Source: Lampris incognitus (lineage: Eukaryota; Chordata; Actinopteri; Lampriformes; Lampridae). From it: a stretch of 64,000 nt of DNA. The notes below the pieces were generated by a model. The model was not told the origin of the DNA. It made no database searches and saw nothing but the letters and a program-made list of their open reading frames with translations. Within the stretch, counting starts at the first letter, position 1. Each line of letters starts with the position of its first letter. Position numbers and translations under genes: made by a program. The stretch lies in assembly GCF_029633865.1 (NCBI RefSeq), contig NC_079230.1, forward strand, positions 26,825,163-26,889,162. The letters are read 5' to 3'. This document shows positions 36,326 through 57,299 of the stretch, piece after piece.

Positions 36326-36698
36326 AATACAAAGAGTTCGATTGTTACAACTCCTCTATGGGGTAAATTGTAACGGTAAGAATTAAAACTTTAGACCGCA
36401 CCACAAAATATGCACCTAAATAAGTTTACTGCGTATTTGCCAACACTTCAACATCTTCCTGTGGCTCACCAAAAATAAAAAGAACTCCCCACTGACTTTT
36501 TAAATCACTTAAGAATAACCGTAGTCCACAATACCGAGCTGTTGCTGATACTTATACACTTTAGAGCAACTTTCTTCTAGAACATACTATGCACTCGGCT
36601 ACATGAAGAAGTGTCGTCGTGTTTGTATTTGGCCTTGACAGTCGTGCTGATCTTTTTAATTTCAGTAGAGCTTTCTCAGAAAACATCAGCTATGGTGT

Positions 36699-36705
36699 GT
36701 GTGTG

Positions 36706-36741
<36 letters not shown>
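36699..36741. repeat. (GT)n microsatellite
   Basis: GT dinucleotide run with one TTTC interruption. The following 36745-37160 reads like repeat-derived sequence, but its family was not recognised. Confidence 0.85.
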
Positions 36742-36745
<4 letters not shown>

Positions 36746-37263
36746 CTTCTCCTGGATCGCCACCTTGTCATGTGTGCCAATGATCCCAAGAGCTATGCCA
36801 TCTGGAGCTTGGATGGTAGGGTCACCCAAGGTGGACAGGTCAAGGGGGAGGTTCCAGACGAAGCGCGATCCAACAAAGACCTCAACGGCAGAACTGGCGG
36901 AAGACATCTCCAGGTCACAACGGTGGTAAGGGCGGATGAAGGCTGCAACAGAAGGTGGTCCTCAATTGTCTCGGTCTCCATCCCACTCGACTCTGGCCAC
37001 CCCCTGCCAAGGACCGTGTGGTGGCTTCAGGCGCATCAGCCTTTCCACGTAAAAAGCTATCAAGCCCAGGTGTCTTCCCCTCATGCGGCTCAGGATCGGC
37101 CTCTACACCCACCTGAAGACCCAGAGGGAGGACGGTGATACTTGACCCCAAGTGACTGGCCATAAAATAAAGTGTGTAAATCGTTTAATCAGTCGCAGTG
37201 GTAACAGATCTATATAGGTCTGCCGGGGTGCAGTCTTCGTGGGCCCAACACTTGCAATTCACA

Positions 37264-37545
37264 CATCTGATTCACTTTTCTCTGGGTTTGTAATGTCCAA
37301 AGGGCTTCATGCACACAATGAAGTAACCTTCTTCTGAGGTGTCCAAATCCTCATCCTTGTCCTTCTTGGACCTCTTTTTGGCTGCCTTTCTCTTTGCATG
37401 ATTTTTTTTCTTTGCCTCTTTCCAAAAATGGCCCTTTTCATTCTTTTTACTATTGCCCTTCTTTTCTTCTTCCTCCAAAAATGTGCGTCGTCATAAGGGG
37501 GTTAGTTGTAACACAAAAAGGTGCTACAACTAACCCCGCCCTTGT
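37264..37545 (-). pseudogene. Possible pogo-like transposase C-terminal fragment
   Basis: The minus strand gives a lysine-rich stretch (KKNHAKRKAAKKRSKKDKD) followed by an acidic patch and IVCMKPFGHYKPREK. This resembles the basic tail plus zinc-binding end of fish pogo/jerky-like transposases. Nearby, 37497-37535 is a palindrome built on GGTTAGTTGTAACAC, and a similar word (ATGGTTGTAACAC) occurs at about 35362. It is broken and short, and the assignment is tentative. Confidence 0.35.
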
Positions 37546-37559
37546 CAGCCATTGTTCAG

Positions 37560-39788
37560 CTAGCTGTAGCAGCATGGTGCTTTGAAATTGGCATAGATGA
37601 AATAAAATGCCTCACATTTTACCTTAGCTACTACTCCCTAAATTAATAAAAATGTACATAATTCTAACTTCATCAGTCAACCAAAATATAGACTTGGCCC
37701 AGAAAATTGCTTTCTTACCTGAAAATCAGTGTTTTGGCTGTAAAATCTGCACCTCTTCACACGGCTATGCAATTTCATATACAAGGCCAGGAGGGAAGTG
37801 GTCATACATGAAACTGAGCACATGATTCTTGGGTCATCCCTTCTTGGTGAAAACCATGCTGTTGCAACCAACGATCCCCGGCCTCCCCTACACAGTTTGC
37901 ATTGTGGGGCCAACACTGTTCACGGCTGTCGTCACATGTTGCCATTCGAGTTGTTCCCTTTAGTCCGGGATGCCTCTACTGAGACCCCCAAACAGTACTA
38001 CGGAGTTCAACCTCAGCGACGAGCAACTTGATTCACACTCCGCAAATTTCGCCTTCTTCCTTAAAACCGACGTCTCCATCTTTCCCTCAACGATAGGCCA
38101 ACAATAGTCTCGCGATACCAGACGGTCGGATATCCCCGCCCACCAATCTGGTTGCGCGAGCGCACCTTTGAAACATTAGCATATTCATGAGTTGTTTAGC
38201 ATTAACCGTTTATGGGCGATTGTGGGACGACGCACGGGACACGCGCGCGCAACTCAACGCGGGTCGGTATTTATAACGAGAAGACCTCCGGACACCTGCG
38301 CGCCGCACAGTTTTATTGATCTCAATATTTTCGTGCGTACGTAGATTTTGAGGTTTGCGCGTACATGTGTAAACTACTAATAAGGCGCGTTAGCCCCTAG
38401 CTAACGGGTCTGAGCCTTTAGCCGAGCGGTCAGTGACGTCGCCTTGGGGTGATCGAATCCCGCACCGGGCAAGAAAATAACCGGTTACACATGTTTTAGG
38501 TTCGAATCTACTCTTGAGTTTTATAAATGAGGCCCCTGGTCTAAATCAGCCTGATTGTGTGAGGACACACAGATCCTACATGAGTTCTCAGTCCTCCCCA
38601 CTTCTCTCATCTGCCTGTCTTTTTTCTTCTTCTTCTCCAGATTCTTAACGACCGCTGGTTTCCACCCTTTAAAGGCCACTTTGAAACAGACTGAGTGACA
38701 GCTGGCCAGAGTCTCAGATGTGAGTTTCCGCTCGTCTGCTGAACCGGCTCTAAATAAAGACGTGAGTGGAGTGGTGGAGACAGTCACTGATGAAAACAGC
38801 TGAGCGGGCCGGAAAAAAAAACAAGCCGTCTGCTTCTGGAGACGCCCCCCCCATTTGACCCCGTCGGCCATGTCGCGTCTCAGTCACGTCATTTTCCAGT
38901 AGACTCTGACGTCAGCGTCTGGTCGTTCTCCTCGAACTGAACTTTTGAAACGATGACTCTTGTGGCAGTGGGATTTAAATACTCAAGAGTATCTAAAGGT
39001 ATATGTGCTATGCATTAGCACTGTACAGCCACGTTGTCGTATTGCGCTGTATTATAAGGTATTGTGTAACCCTCATGTTTGTTCATTATTTACTTTGTGA
39101 TTGTTCATGTTCCCCCGTGGAACCGACTTAACAGTATGTAACGTTCCCCGCTGTAAAGATCCCACTTGCAGAACTTAAAGCCGAACGACGTCTTTCTTCT
39201 CGACTGTTGTTGGCCACAGCCACACCGTACTGATCACCGTTAATTCAACAACCGACTCATGCAAAACAACGAAACCAATAAGTAACCAGCCCCTCCCCCT
39301 CTCCCTTCTGGTCCACCAACCACAGGAACGCACACTGACCGACATAACATGCATTCCCGTGATTGGCAGAGAACGGGGGGGCTGATCGACTGATTCAGCC
39401 AATCAGCACCCCCAACAGCACAGGGTCGCTACAAGCCTACAAAGCGTTATTACGTAGGCAAGACGCGCCCCGCATGGCATTCAAGCGCTAGGATTGGCCA
39501 GGTGTCCATGCGCGTGCGCGCGTTCCTTGTGACCGCCCTGCCACAGCAGAATCACCGCAACGTCCGGGGTTCGCTACTTTTGTAAGGGGTTCGCCACGGG
39601 TTCGCGAGTTAGCGCCGGTGTTCCGTTTCATCAACCAACCGTGTTAGCCGAATGTTGACAGATTTTGAAATAAATTATGGTCACGTACCTGTCTTAATGT
39701 AAAACACGTTAACGTGGCTTATCGGATCAATATCGATCGACTGTACCTTCATGAAGCCACCATTCATTTGTTCACGCAAACCTGAGTT
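37560..39788. other. Intergenic, partly CpG-rich
   Basis: No gene supported. The 38100-38500 stretch is CpG-rich and contains a tRNA-like repeat piece at 38385-38480. The frames at 38521-38871 and 39175-39402 match no family I know. Confidence 0.5.
38385..38480 (+). repeat. tRNA-like repeat (family C), fragment
   Basis: GTTAGCCCCTAGCTAACGGG leads into TTTAGCCGAGCGGTCAGTGA and a B-box-like GATCGAATCCCGC. Related sequence occurs at 58944-59090 and, as an inverted pair, at 60010-60430. It is probably a tRNA-derived SINE rather than a functional tRNA, since the arms do not pair well. Confidence 0.55.
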
Positions 39789-39796
39789 GCCTAGGT

Positions 39797-40402
39797 CAGT
39801 GTTTCTCAACCGGGGGTCCGCGGACCCCTAGTGGTCCGTGGTGTAATTGCAAGGGGTCCGTGAAAATAAAATATCTTTAAAAAAAAGATCCTATGACATT
39901 TATAGAAATAGGATTATTTTACTCAAATGTGACTGAGACCTTTATCTACCTAAACTATAAAGGGTAACAGGACTTTTTTCTCTAATTACATCTGTTTCAC
40001 AAGTGTAATTTATTGTATTTTAATAAGAGATCTCGCTCCCGTTTGCATTGTTAAAAGTTACTGCATAAAAATTCTGTTGGTACATATATCTGAAAGTTAC
40101 TGCATAAGAATTCTGTTTTGTTACATATATCTGAAAGTTACTGAATACATATTCTGTTTTGTTACATATATCTGAAAGTTACTGCATAAGGATTCTGTTT
40201 TGTTAACTATATCTAAGTTACAACTGAAAGCTCTTACTTTTGCCCCAAAGAGTGAATAAATGCTATAATGCAATTTAAAATGCAGTTTCTACTGTTTCTA
40301 TCAAATTGCAACCCCCCTCCCCCAAGATCAGGTGGAGGGGTCCTCAGGGTAGATCAAAAATACGCAGGGGGTCCAGGACCCCAAAAAGGTTGAGAACCAC
40401 TG
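39797..40402 (-). mobile_element. hAT-type MITE, copy 3, with perfect 8-bp target duplication
   Basis: Reverse orientation relative to the copies at 4589 and 13865. It is flanked by GCCTAGGT on both sides (39789-39796 and 40403-40410), the 8-bp duplication typical of hAT elements. It is longer than the other copies because the internal 41-bp tandem unit (ACATATATCTGAAAGTTACT on the plus strand) is present once more. Confidence 0.93.
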
Positions 40403-40410
40403 GCCTAGGT

Positions 40411-41647
40411 GATAAGGTATGGGGGGGGGGGCGCCTGGCCAATCCCAGCGCTTGAGTAAACCGGCATCTCATTGGCACCAACATGCAGACCTTCAGTATC
40501 TATGGTAGGGTGACTTAGATAGGAAATAAAATCCAATTTCAAAAACAAAATCTGAGGTTAATAAACGTATCACAAGCTGTTTCAATCCACTTTTATATTC
40601 CATTCCTTGATAATTTGTGATTTTAAAGGAAACGACATAATTGATTATGAACACATATTCCATATTCATTCGAACATGAAACGAACTCAAACTTTCTCAT
40701 CACTGCCATTTCCCCATCTTATATTCACATAAGTTTTTCTTCTGAATTTTTTCATGGTAGGAACTATTTCTTAATGGTTTGATTTTCGTATTGTGACGTT
40801 TACGTGGAAAACGCTATTAAGTTCAAGTAGCGTTCAGCTTATAAGGACAGTTAATGAGTTGTATTTCTGTCAAAATATTATTCAGCTCGCAGCTAGTTTT
40901 TTTTTAATATGAAGAAATTGAACAGCATAACGCTCCAACACAAATACATGCTCGTATGCAGTATCACTATGGAGCAGGAAGCCTACCGCCACCGTGTGGC
41001 CAAACCCTGTAACGACAAAAACTTTGCTTTGTTCGTCGATTCCTCACCACGCTCATTTATTTTGCATTTCCTTTCATACAAAGTCACACATTTATGACAC
41101 GCTTGAGTTTATCCAGTGTAGCATTTGGCGCTGATTAAGATCCACGATGAAGCCTGTCAGAATAAAGAGCGATCAGCCAGACCAGGGGAAGAGATGACGT
41201 CGACGAACACGCGCACAGATAGATGAACGAAAGGTACGTCCGACACATATTTACAGCCTGTTTCCTCACACCGATGGACTAGCGAATAAGCAACACGACG
41301 CCAACTTCACTCCGGTCCGACAAACGGGCCTGACGGCTAACAGCTAATTATGAGGGCTGTAATCAACACGATAAGGGCGCGCGCCGTGCGGAGCGCGGAG
41401 GATTCGGACGCCTCATTTCGAGTGGTGGAGGAGAGAGATGTGGAGACAGCGCAAGCTTTCTGTGCAGACCTGTAGCTACAGCATATATCTATATATAGGG
41501 GGGGAGGGAGATAGGGAGAGAGGGGGGGGGGGTCGGAACGGACTTAACATGAATCAAAGAGGTTTAGTTTCCCTGTGACTTTTGTTTTGGGCAACAACGC
41601 AGCGAGCTCGCAATGAAGTAGACGACGTTCAATTCGTCTCCGTCAAG
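40411..41647. other. Intergenic and promoter side of the eight-exon gene
   Basis: No other gene supported. The last 450 bases become CpG-rich (for example GGGCGCGCGCCGTGCGGAGC at about 41376) and probably hold the promoter and 5' UTR of the gene starting at 41648. No TATA box is evident near the start codon. Confidence 0.45.
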
Positions 41648-50084
<8,437 letters not shown>

Positions 50085-50201
50085 CCCTGATCGGGGGCCC
50101 CCCGGGATGAACATGGGGTTGTGTTGGTGCTTCAATCAAAGATGACCTCTGGTTTCAGTGCTCTCTTGATACAAACTGAACTGTGAGCGGCAGCTTCCGG
50201 T

Positions 50202-50235
<34 letters not shown>

Positions 50236-52880
50236 CACTGTGTATTTCAAAACTGATTTGTGACAGTAAGTGTGGTGGGAATCTGTTGCTTTGTCAGGAA
50301 ACGGGTGTCTGCAGTTACGTTGGAATGTCTGGACCGCCATGTTGGGTGATTCATTTCAGGAATTTGTTATAGCTAATGTGACGGGATCTGGCTAATCCCA
50401 TCTGGGGGATTCTACAGCACCGGTGTCATCAGCATCCATCACTTAACAGACTTTTTTTTCCCAATGTCTAAACGCTGTTGTAACACAGCCCGCTCTATTT
50501 ATAGGTATATATATATATATATATACACACACATGGCAGTATACCAGTATTTGTACTCAAAAGCGTCTGTTTGTGCTGTGCTGCCATCTTTCTCATCGTC
50601 CGAAGGTACCAGTCACATATATCAGACTACTTGAAACGTGAAAAAGTGAAGTACCCTGGGAAATTTGTCATGTGACTTTGAGATTAAAAATCCCAGGACC
50701 CCTTCTGAACTTCTCTCTCCCTTTCACAAACACATTTAAGTGCGCACGACGGGTTTGTTTTTACAGAGCCAAATATAACCTTTTAAAAATGCACACTAAG
50801 ACATGAAAACAGTTTGTACAATAGTGAAGTCTCATTTGTAAAGTGTCTAATTGACCATAAACTGATGCCAGAAGAGTCCAGACCAGCAGCAGCGTGCATC
50901 TATTTTTGCCTTGGGGTTCAAAAGGTGCAACTGTGCAAGATGTTCAAGCAGCCACATACACAAAACATTACGTATAAAAAGTTTATTAATTCATAAAATA
51001 CATATTTAAATATATGCACAAGGACATAAAAACAGTACGCCGATGTTAAAATACAAACAGGCGGCACATGGGCCAATATGGAAATAAAAACCGTGCCGTT
51101 TGTAGTTTGAAATACACGAGTACACAGTTCAAAATTAAAAATCAAAAACACATGAAAGTGATGTGTCAGTTATGACGTTAAAAAAAAAAGGCAACGTCAA
51201 TAGCTTTCCATTGGTCACAATGTGTCCCTGAACACCTGATCATCATCTAGGTGCAACCTTCATCCTTCAGTCTCCCTTTGGAAGGTTTGTAAACCACAGA
51301 CATCATTACAGACGTCATTAGCCGCCCCGTGACTAAGTTAAAATATACTTAAAAACAAGTGAGGTGCCTTTTATGGCTCTGGTAATGTGATCCCCTCGTG
51401 GCATGCAGTGGTGATGTGGAAAGGGGCCCTGTGTGTGTGTGTGTATACAAAAAAAAAAAGAGCCTGTGTGTACTGGTAGATGCTAATGCAACTAAATATG
51501 CAAATTCGAAGTAAAGGATGAACAGGTGCGAGGGGAAAATTAAAAAGGGGGAGGTTGGGGTTTGAGGAAGAGACAAGATCGTGTGTGAATGCAGGTACAT
51601 GGCCATGCACTCCGACTATGGCCCCACATGGGAACAGTACTCCCAAGTTTTATAGCAAAACATCCATGATTTTCCACCTTAATGGATGGATGGATGGATT
51701 TTGGCCATCACTGAACAAACCTGTTTTTTTTACAGGATGCTCCCTTAGTGCTTTACGGAGGATTTAGGTTGCACATGGGTTAATTTGACTTGTGCCCGTC
51801 TATCAAGGTCAGTGAGAAAAAAGAAAAAAAAGAAGGGTTTGCAGTGGAGAGGCTCAGTGAGTCAGTCATGGAAGCTGTGGATACTTGGAGAACACTGTAA
51901 TAAAAGCAGAACTCACAATTCGAGAGCCATATGAACACCAAAAATAGGATCTTGTGTCGATAGTCAACCGGGAACTGTGTGACGCAATGTGTTTTGCCTA
52001 CATGGGTGGAGTGGTGCTGCTGGAAGAAGAAGAATGAAGTGATTCAGGAGAGTCCTCAAAGTAACTTTTATGTGTTTCTGTGCATTAGAAAACAACTAGA
52101 GTACTGGTGACCCGATCAACTGAAATTGGGACAAAACGCCAAGTTTTCATCTCCACCTTTCTTTAACATAGCACGTTCTAAAATACACCTGCCACGTTCT
52201 TGAAATCCTCTAACATGTGACTCTGGCGTAGACAAACAACTGTCAGTTTTAGCACAAGCTTACAAAAAGGTAGCATTCACGAGCCTGTCAGAAAACATGC
52301 CAGATAAATAAGGGAGAGGTGGTTCCTCCCACCCCAGGAAACAAACGTGACTTGTCAGAAATGTCAACAGGTTTAACAGAACAGCTTTTCAAAGTCAGCT
52401 TGGTCATTATCCAGTTTTGTCATTTTAATAGCTGTGGTTTTGTCTGGCACCGTAAGTAGCTAAAAGTCACCTGCCTCACTGACAGGACAAATAATTTAGT
52501 GTCTTGAAGACTCATTGAACTGAAGAACAGGGCCTGTCACGTTTTGGAAATGACCCAAAGCCAGTCACAATAACAAGTCCTCAAGGGCTGTCGACAGGTT
52601 GAACAATAGCAGCTGTTAACAGCCCCTCATGTCACGGGCCGAATGCATTGTGTTGTAATCCTGCATGAGTCAACAGCTAATGTCCTTAACTTTCAAAACT
52701 CTCAAGCCCCTGTTTACGGAAACAGCCTTTCAAAAAAAAGCACAGTTCCCACTCGTCCCAATAAGGACCCACTATCATTTCAACCCTTTGGTTCGTCCCT
52801 CCTTTCTTCTCAACATTCCCTCCCCTCCAGTGTCGCGGGGTCCTCTTCGGTTTAAAATTTGCTCCCATGTTTGAGGGGTT
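50085..52880. other. Convergent 3' regions of two genes
   Basis: Holds the 3' UTR of the plus-strand eight-exon gene, perhaps ending after ATTAAA at 50683-50688, and the long 3' UTR of the minus-strand PTB gene. A minus-strand AATAAA lies at 50982-50987, about 1.9 kb past the PTB stop. Small CA (50199-50240) and TA (50507-50524) runs occur. No further coding exon seen. Confidence 0.5.
50982..50987 (-). terminator. Candidate poly(A) signal of the PTB-domain gene
   Basis: AATAAA on the minus strand, followed downstream by AT-rich sequence. Other minus-strand signals closer to the stop were not obvious, so this implies a 3' UTR of about 1.9 kb. Confidence 0.4.
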
Positions 52881-53028
52881 TCAATTCCAGCTGTCAGAGG
52901 AGGATCCTCTCCTGGAGATGGCTCGGATGGGGCTATGAGACACAGAGCCCCTCTTCTTCCAGCGGACTGAAAGACAAAAGTGGACACCCCGAGTTAAGTG
53001 TGATAGTTTGGGTTTGAATTGCTCCTCA

Positions 53029-53060
<32 letters not shown>

Positions 53061-56000
53061 AGGTGCAATTAAAAGTACTGAAATGTTAATTTTGAATTTT
53101 CTACCACCTCCTTTTTGATTTCACATCTGGGGGGGGGGGTCCTATATGTCTAAAGGGAGATGCCCAAACAGATGCTGTTAGCTGGGTTCTATCACCTTTG
53201 CTGAACACAACTGACTAAAAGGATAATTCCAGATTCTTACAACCTGGGTCTTACTTTCAGCTCTGCAATGATAAGTACTGAAAAGGCAGATAAGCAAGGT
53301 GGCTTTACAAACTTAAAACTAGCATTTTTCTTGAACCTAAAACTATTTTTCTTTAAAGCAACTCTGAGTTTAGGATTTTTTTGTGAATATTGTGCCCTCT
53401 TGTGGTCAAAAGCAGTAAGTAACGTTTCGCTGAAGAGCAACAACCGAAGAACATAAGCATCGTCTCTTGCTGCAAAGCTCTATATTTAACCTCTGGCGGT
53501 TGGTGCATTTGTTTTGTAGAGAAGAGGAACAAATGTAGTAGTGTTTTGGGAACAAAAAGCAATTTGTAAGATACACTGCCATGTAATGTGTCTCTAACTT
53601 ATGATGTATTAAGTCTGTAAATCATTTCGGCAGATTTCACAGGGAATCTGACCCAGAGACATGAACTTGGAAACATTATATAGAAATATCTAATCTTATG
53701 ATAGTTTCACTTGATTATTTAGTGGCACTGAGGAATCAAAAACTCCGACTGAGACTGATAAATCACTGAAAAACTATTTGTAAAAGCTTTAAATTGGGAC
53801 AAAGTACCATTTTGTGATCCATGAAGCCAGCTCACCTTTCCCCAGGCTTGCAGGTAGTGTGCTGCTCTTTGCTGTCGTAGGGGTTTTGGGCATTTCCTCA
53901 ACGCCTTTCACCCTCATCTCACCCGGTGGGAGTGTCGCTGAGCCATCCTGCTGCCAGTCACTCAGTGCCCGCTGAAAGGAATGTGCAAGACAAGCAGTCA
54001 TGTCCCGTGCCCGCTCCGCCCGACTGCACCAAAACACCCGGCACTGAAGCTGCTGCCCATGATGCTTGCAGATGTAGAGGAAGACGTTGGGTCGGTTGGC
54101 ATCCGCGGCGCAGTACGCAATGTCCTGCAGGTAGGTCTTGGTGAGCTGCCTGCCGGTACTCAGCTCCTTGACCTCCACGTATCTCGGCCGCACCACCAGG
54201 GCGTGGTCTTTACCCAGCTTCTTCCCATTAGCTGCGCTCTCTAGCAGGCGTGCTATGGCGTCTTGAGCTTGCTCGCGGTCCAAAGAGAAGATTTTCTCCG
54301 TGCCCAGGTAATGAACTTTGAAGAGTGGGTCGCCGTGCGACAGCGACTCCGTGCGGTCGCGCCGGAAGCGGCGGCGAAACGCAGCAGGTGAGTTCTTGAG
54401 GGTCTGCATGAGGTGGAAAGTATTGAGAGACATGGTGGGCCTGAGGACACAGTCAAGGATGGGTTTTGGAGCAGCCGAGGTGCAATTTGGAGTGGTGAGT
54501 TGGTCCTTTTCAGACCTTCTCCCGCTCATCCACCTTTCGCCAACAAATGGAATGTAGTTGCATCCACCACTCTTATCTGAAATGAGGCAGATAAAGACAA
54601 TGTTGTTAACTGATCCAAATCAGCAAGAACAATTAACAAAGCAAGCTTCTCTGGAAGGGGATTATTATTATTATTTTTGTATCAAAGGGTGACAGATTTT
54701 CATGAGTAGGAATGAGGCATCCTGTTGATTTCTTGCTTTGGCGTTTGGACAGTCAGGCAACAAATCCCCTGAAGGCTTAGTCAGCACACATTATTCTACT
54801 GCATGGATAAATAAAGGCTGACAAAACAGGTGGACAAGATCATCTGAAGTAGTGATGCACAGTGACAGATTTGCTGAGAATATTGATTTACGTCCAGACA
54901 TGAAACATTAAATAGGCTCAGACTCAGTCTTGACAGGGGGGAAAAAACCCACATGCTCTCAAAGTTGTCTCTGGCGGCACTTTGTTATGGCACCGGCTCT
55001 TACTACTGCACCCGTATGTAATTAAACAGCATGACTGCTGGTGTCTACCTACTTACACTTGATGGCATGTCTGTTTGTTGACTTATGGCAGTGTAAGTCT
55101 ACTGTACTTTCGACTGCCCAATTCTTCCGATCTTGACAATCTGCACTTACACCAAATGCACTCCACAGGACATGCACTCTTGGCTATGATAGCAAACGTG
55201 TTACTACTAGTACTGTGATAACTATTTACCACTCTGATGCCAATTGGTAACATCTGAATTTACCTGCTAATTGCGGACTCTGTTGTAAGTCACTTTGGAT
55301 AAAAGTGTCTGCTTCCCGTCCATTTCTTGACTAAACTTGATGCCCATCACTACAAACACAACCAGCATATCATAACTCAGAGGCATAGAGTGTTTGGTTT
55401 GGATGCCTGCTTTTTCACTCAGGCAGAGAGAATAAAAAACCGCACCATGGCTATAGAATAAGGACAGAGGTCTCACGTCTAACCCCTGAGGTCCATTTTT
55501 AGTCAAAGCACAGTCAAACGCATTCCAGACTTAATGCATGGGCATTACATGACTTCCTCGCCAACCAACGTCTTTGGTTATGCAACAACCGCCTCAGCTG
55601 GCCTCTCATTGTCTTTCACCCTCAGAAACCCCTCGGCCATCTCCAGCAGTACATTGCTGTTCTGCACGGCCATTGTGCTATATTACCCCCCCCCCTTCTC
55701 ATGTCTGGGCCATTCTTCTAACATCCTACAGCGCCTCTCAGAAGTTACTTGGAGAGACTACCGCCGACTGTTCCAAGGTGAGGGCCATTGTTACTCAAGA
55801 CCCCAACACAGGAAACAGCCTAGCCCCCCTCACCCCAAATATTTTTTCCCCTCAAACAATGGCGTTCTTTGGTGAATGTGTCACATCACAGAAAGTTGTA
55901 AGCTGACCAGTATAAGCTGACCCAAACTTGGATGTGTGCGTGGGTCACAGCATGCAGTTGCATTTTTGCTCTCTCTCTCACACACACTCTCACTCACACA

Positions 56001-56094
56001 CACACACACTCTCACACACATCTAGGCTCAACCTGCACTGTAGGTCAGCTAGCATCTCTCTGTGATATGACATTTTCCAAAGCAGCCACTGTTT

Positions 56095-56133
<39 letters not shown>

Positions 56134-56783
56134 GTTTCTCTAGGATCAACCTGCACTTTAGGTCAGCTAGCATCTCTCTGTGGTATGTCAGACTTTGCAA
56201 CGCAGCCACTGTTTAAAACACACACATGGCCATGCAGGCATATTCACAACTTTCAGACCAGCAAAACGCCGCAACACACACATCTGTCTAAGCAGCTTTA
56301 TTCCTTTTTAATCAACGCGTAAACTTTGCTGCTGTTGCATTTGGGGAAAATGGAAAGTCAACATTCTTGGCTGCAGCATTCGTTAAACTCAACGGTTCTC
56401 AATAAACCCCCCTCGCCGGGTAAAAGGCTACGTCATCCACTACACGGCGGTGAATTTGACGTTTTTACGAGCAGGTACTTCACACAACGCAGCTCGTTAA
56501 CGCATCTGAAGCGAAGTAACCCACGCCGCCTCTGACGCTTCCGCACCCGCATTCCGCACCCTGCACATTAACCAGAGCGACGCCGCCACAAGTTAATGGG
56601 ACGCGATGCTGCGGCGCGTTCTCGCGGCTGGCGAGGGGAACAAACCGCCGCACCGTTCGTACGGTTCCCACGATCTGTCAGCGGACCAGCAGCAAAGCCG
56701 TCAGACTCGCCCCGGGGGGCCACAAACAACGTTGGGGTTGCGCGGCCGCTATAGCAGCGCTTCTCACCTGGCCGCAGTTTCAT
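52881..56783 (-). CDS. PTB/PID-domain adaptor protein, 3 coding exons
   Basis: Coding exons are 56783-56768, 54576-53836 and 52966-52881 (16, 741 and 86 nt), with GT-AG junctions and matching phases, giving 280 residues. A phosphotyrosine-binding/PID fold spans about residues 86-222: FKVHYLG is the first strand of PTB domains, followed by REQAQDAIARLLE, the AYCAADANRPNVFLYICKH strand pair, and a C-terminal helix ending SFQRALSDWQQ. This pattern is shared with LDLRAP1, GULP1 and FAM43 proteins, so an adaptor role in receptor signalling or endocytosis is inferred. The N-terminus carries RRRFRRDR (basic); the C-terminus has VRWKKRGSVSHSPIRAISRR and a Ser-rich end. The five-codon first exon (MKLRP) lies in the GC-rich promoter area; frame two is open from its acceptor, and internal ATGs (residues 22 and 54) are alternative starts. 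Confidence 0.85.
53030..53059. repeat. Poly(A) run in intron 2 of the PTB gene
   Basis: About 30 consecutive A. No flanking retrotransposon body is evident. Confidence 0.9.
55263..55315 (+). repeat. Fish dispersed repeat end (intron 1 of the PTB gene)
   Basis: AAGTCACTTTGGATAAAAGT then GTCTGCTT. It is the same repeat terminus as at 22113-22230, in opposite orientation. Confidence 0.55.
56023..56226. repeat. Direct duplication of about 90 bases around a CA microsatellite
   Basis: CAACCTGCACTGTAGGTCAG (from 56029) and CAACCTGCACTTTAGGTCAG (from 56148), each followed by CTAGCATCTCTCTGTG and GCAGCCACTGTTTAAAACAC. The CA run 56098-56131 lies between the copies, which suggests an unequal event seeded by the microsatellite. 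Confidence 0.85.
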
Positions 56784-57280
56784 GCAGACGACGTCAAGTG
56801 AGCACGAATCCAAACTCCTGAAGTCCCGACAACGCGGTGCGCAGAAGCCGACCGGAGAGGCGGAAAAACGGGGTGTATTCGAGTCGTCCGGCCGTCGGTT
56901 AAGAGAGACGGATTAAAAACGGAATTCGGCAAAACACCCGCACGTCAAGTCGGCGGGGAATCTCGTCCGTCCAGGTCTCCGTTACGGCCAAGTCACCGGC
57001 ATATAAAAAAACAAAACCCCGAGCTCCCCGTCCAAGATGCGAGGCTCCAACGCGTTTCACCGACTGGAAGCACAAACAACGCGCGTAGACTGAGGAGGCT
57101 TGTCGGCGAGCAGCGGGATAAACGACGGCGGTCAAGTCCGTACGGAGGAGTCGCGCTGCGGGTCTCCGGTCGGCGTCTCTTGACAGTAAAGCCGGCGGAC
57201 GCGGCGGCGGCGCCTTTTCAACAGCGTGTGCGCGCGCGCCAGCGCGCCCGGAACTCACGCGAACGCGCGTCTGTTTGCGT
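56480..57280 (-). promoter_or_regulatory. CpG-rich promoter region of the PTB-domain gene
   Basis: Dense CpG from about 56500 to 57280, surrounding and upstream of the first coding exon. Transcription most likely starts between about 56800 and 57250 on the minus strand. No TATA box was seen, as usual for CpG-island promoters. The boundary is set by eye. Confidence 0.6.
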
Positions 57281-57299
57281 CTGATTAGGTGAGCGGGAG

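Noticed and set aside
36611-37138. 175-residue plus-strand frame
   Set aside because: It passes through a GT microsatellite, and the rest appears repeat-derived with no recognised domain.
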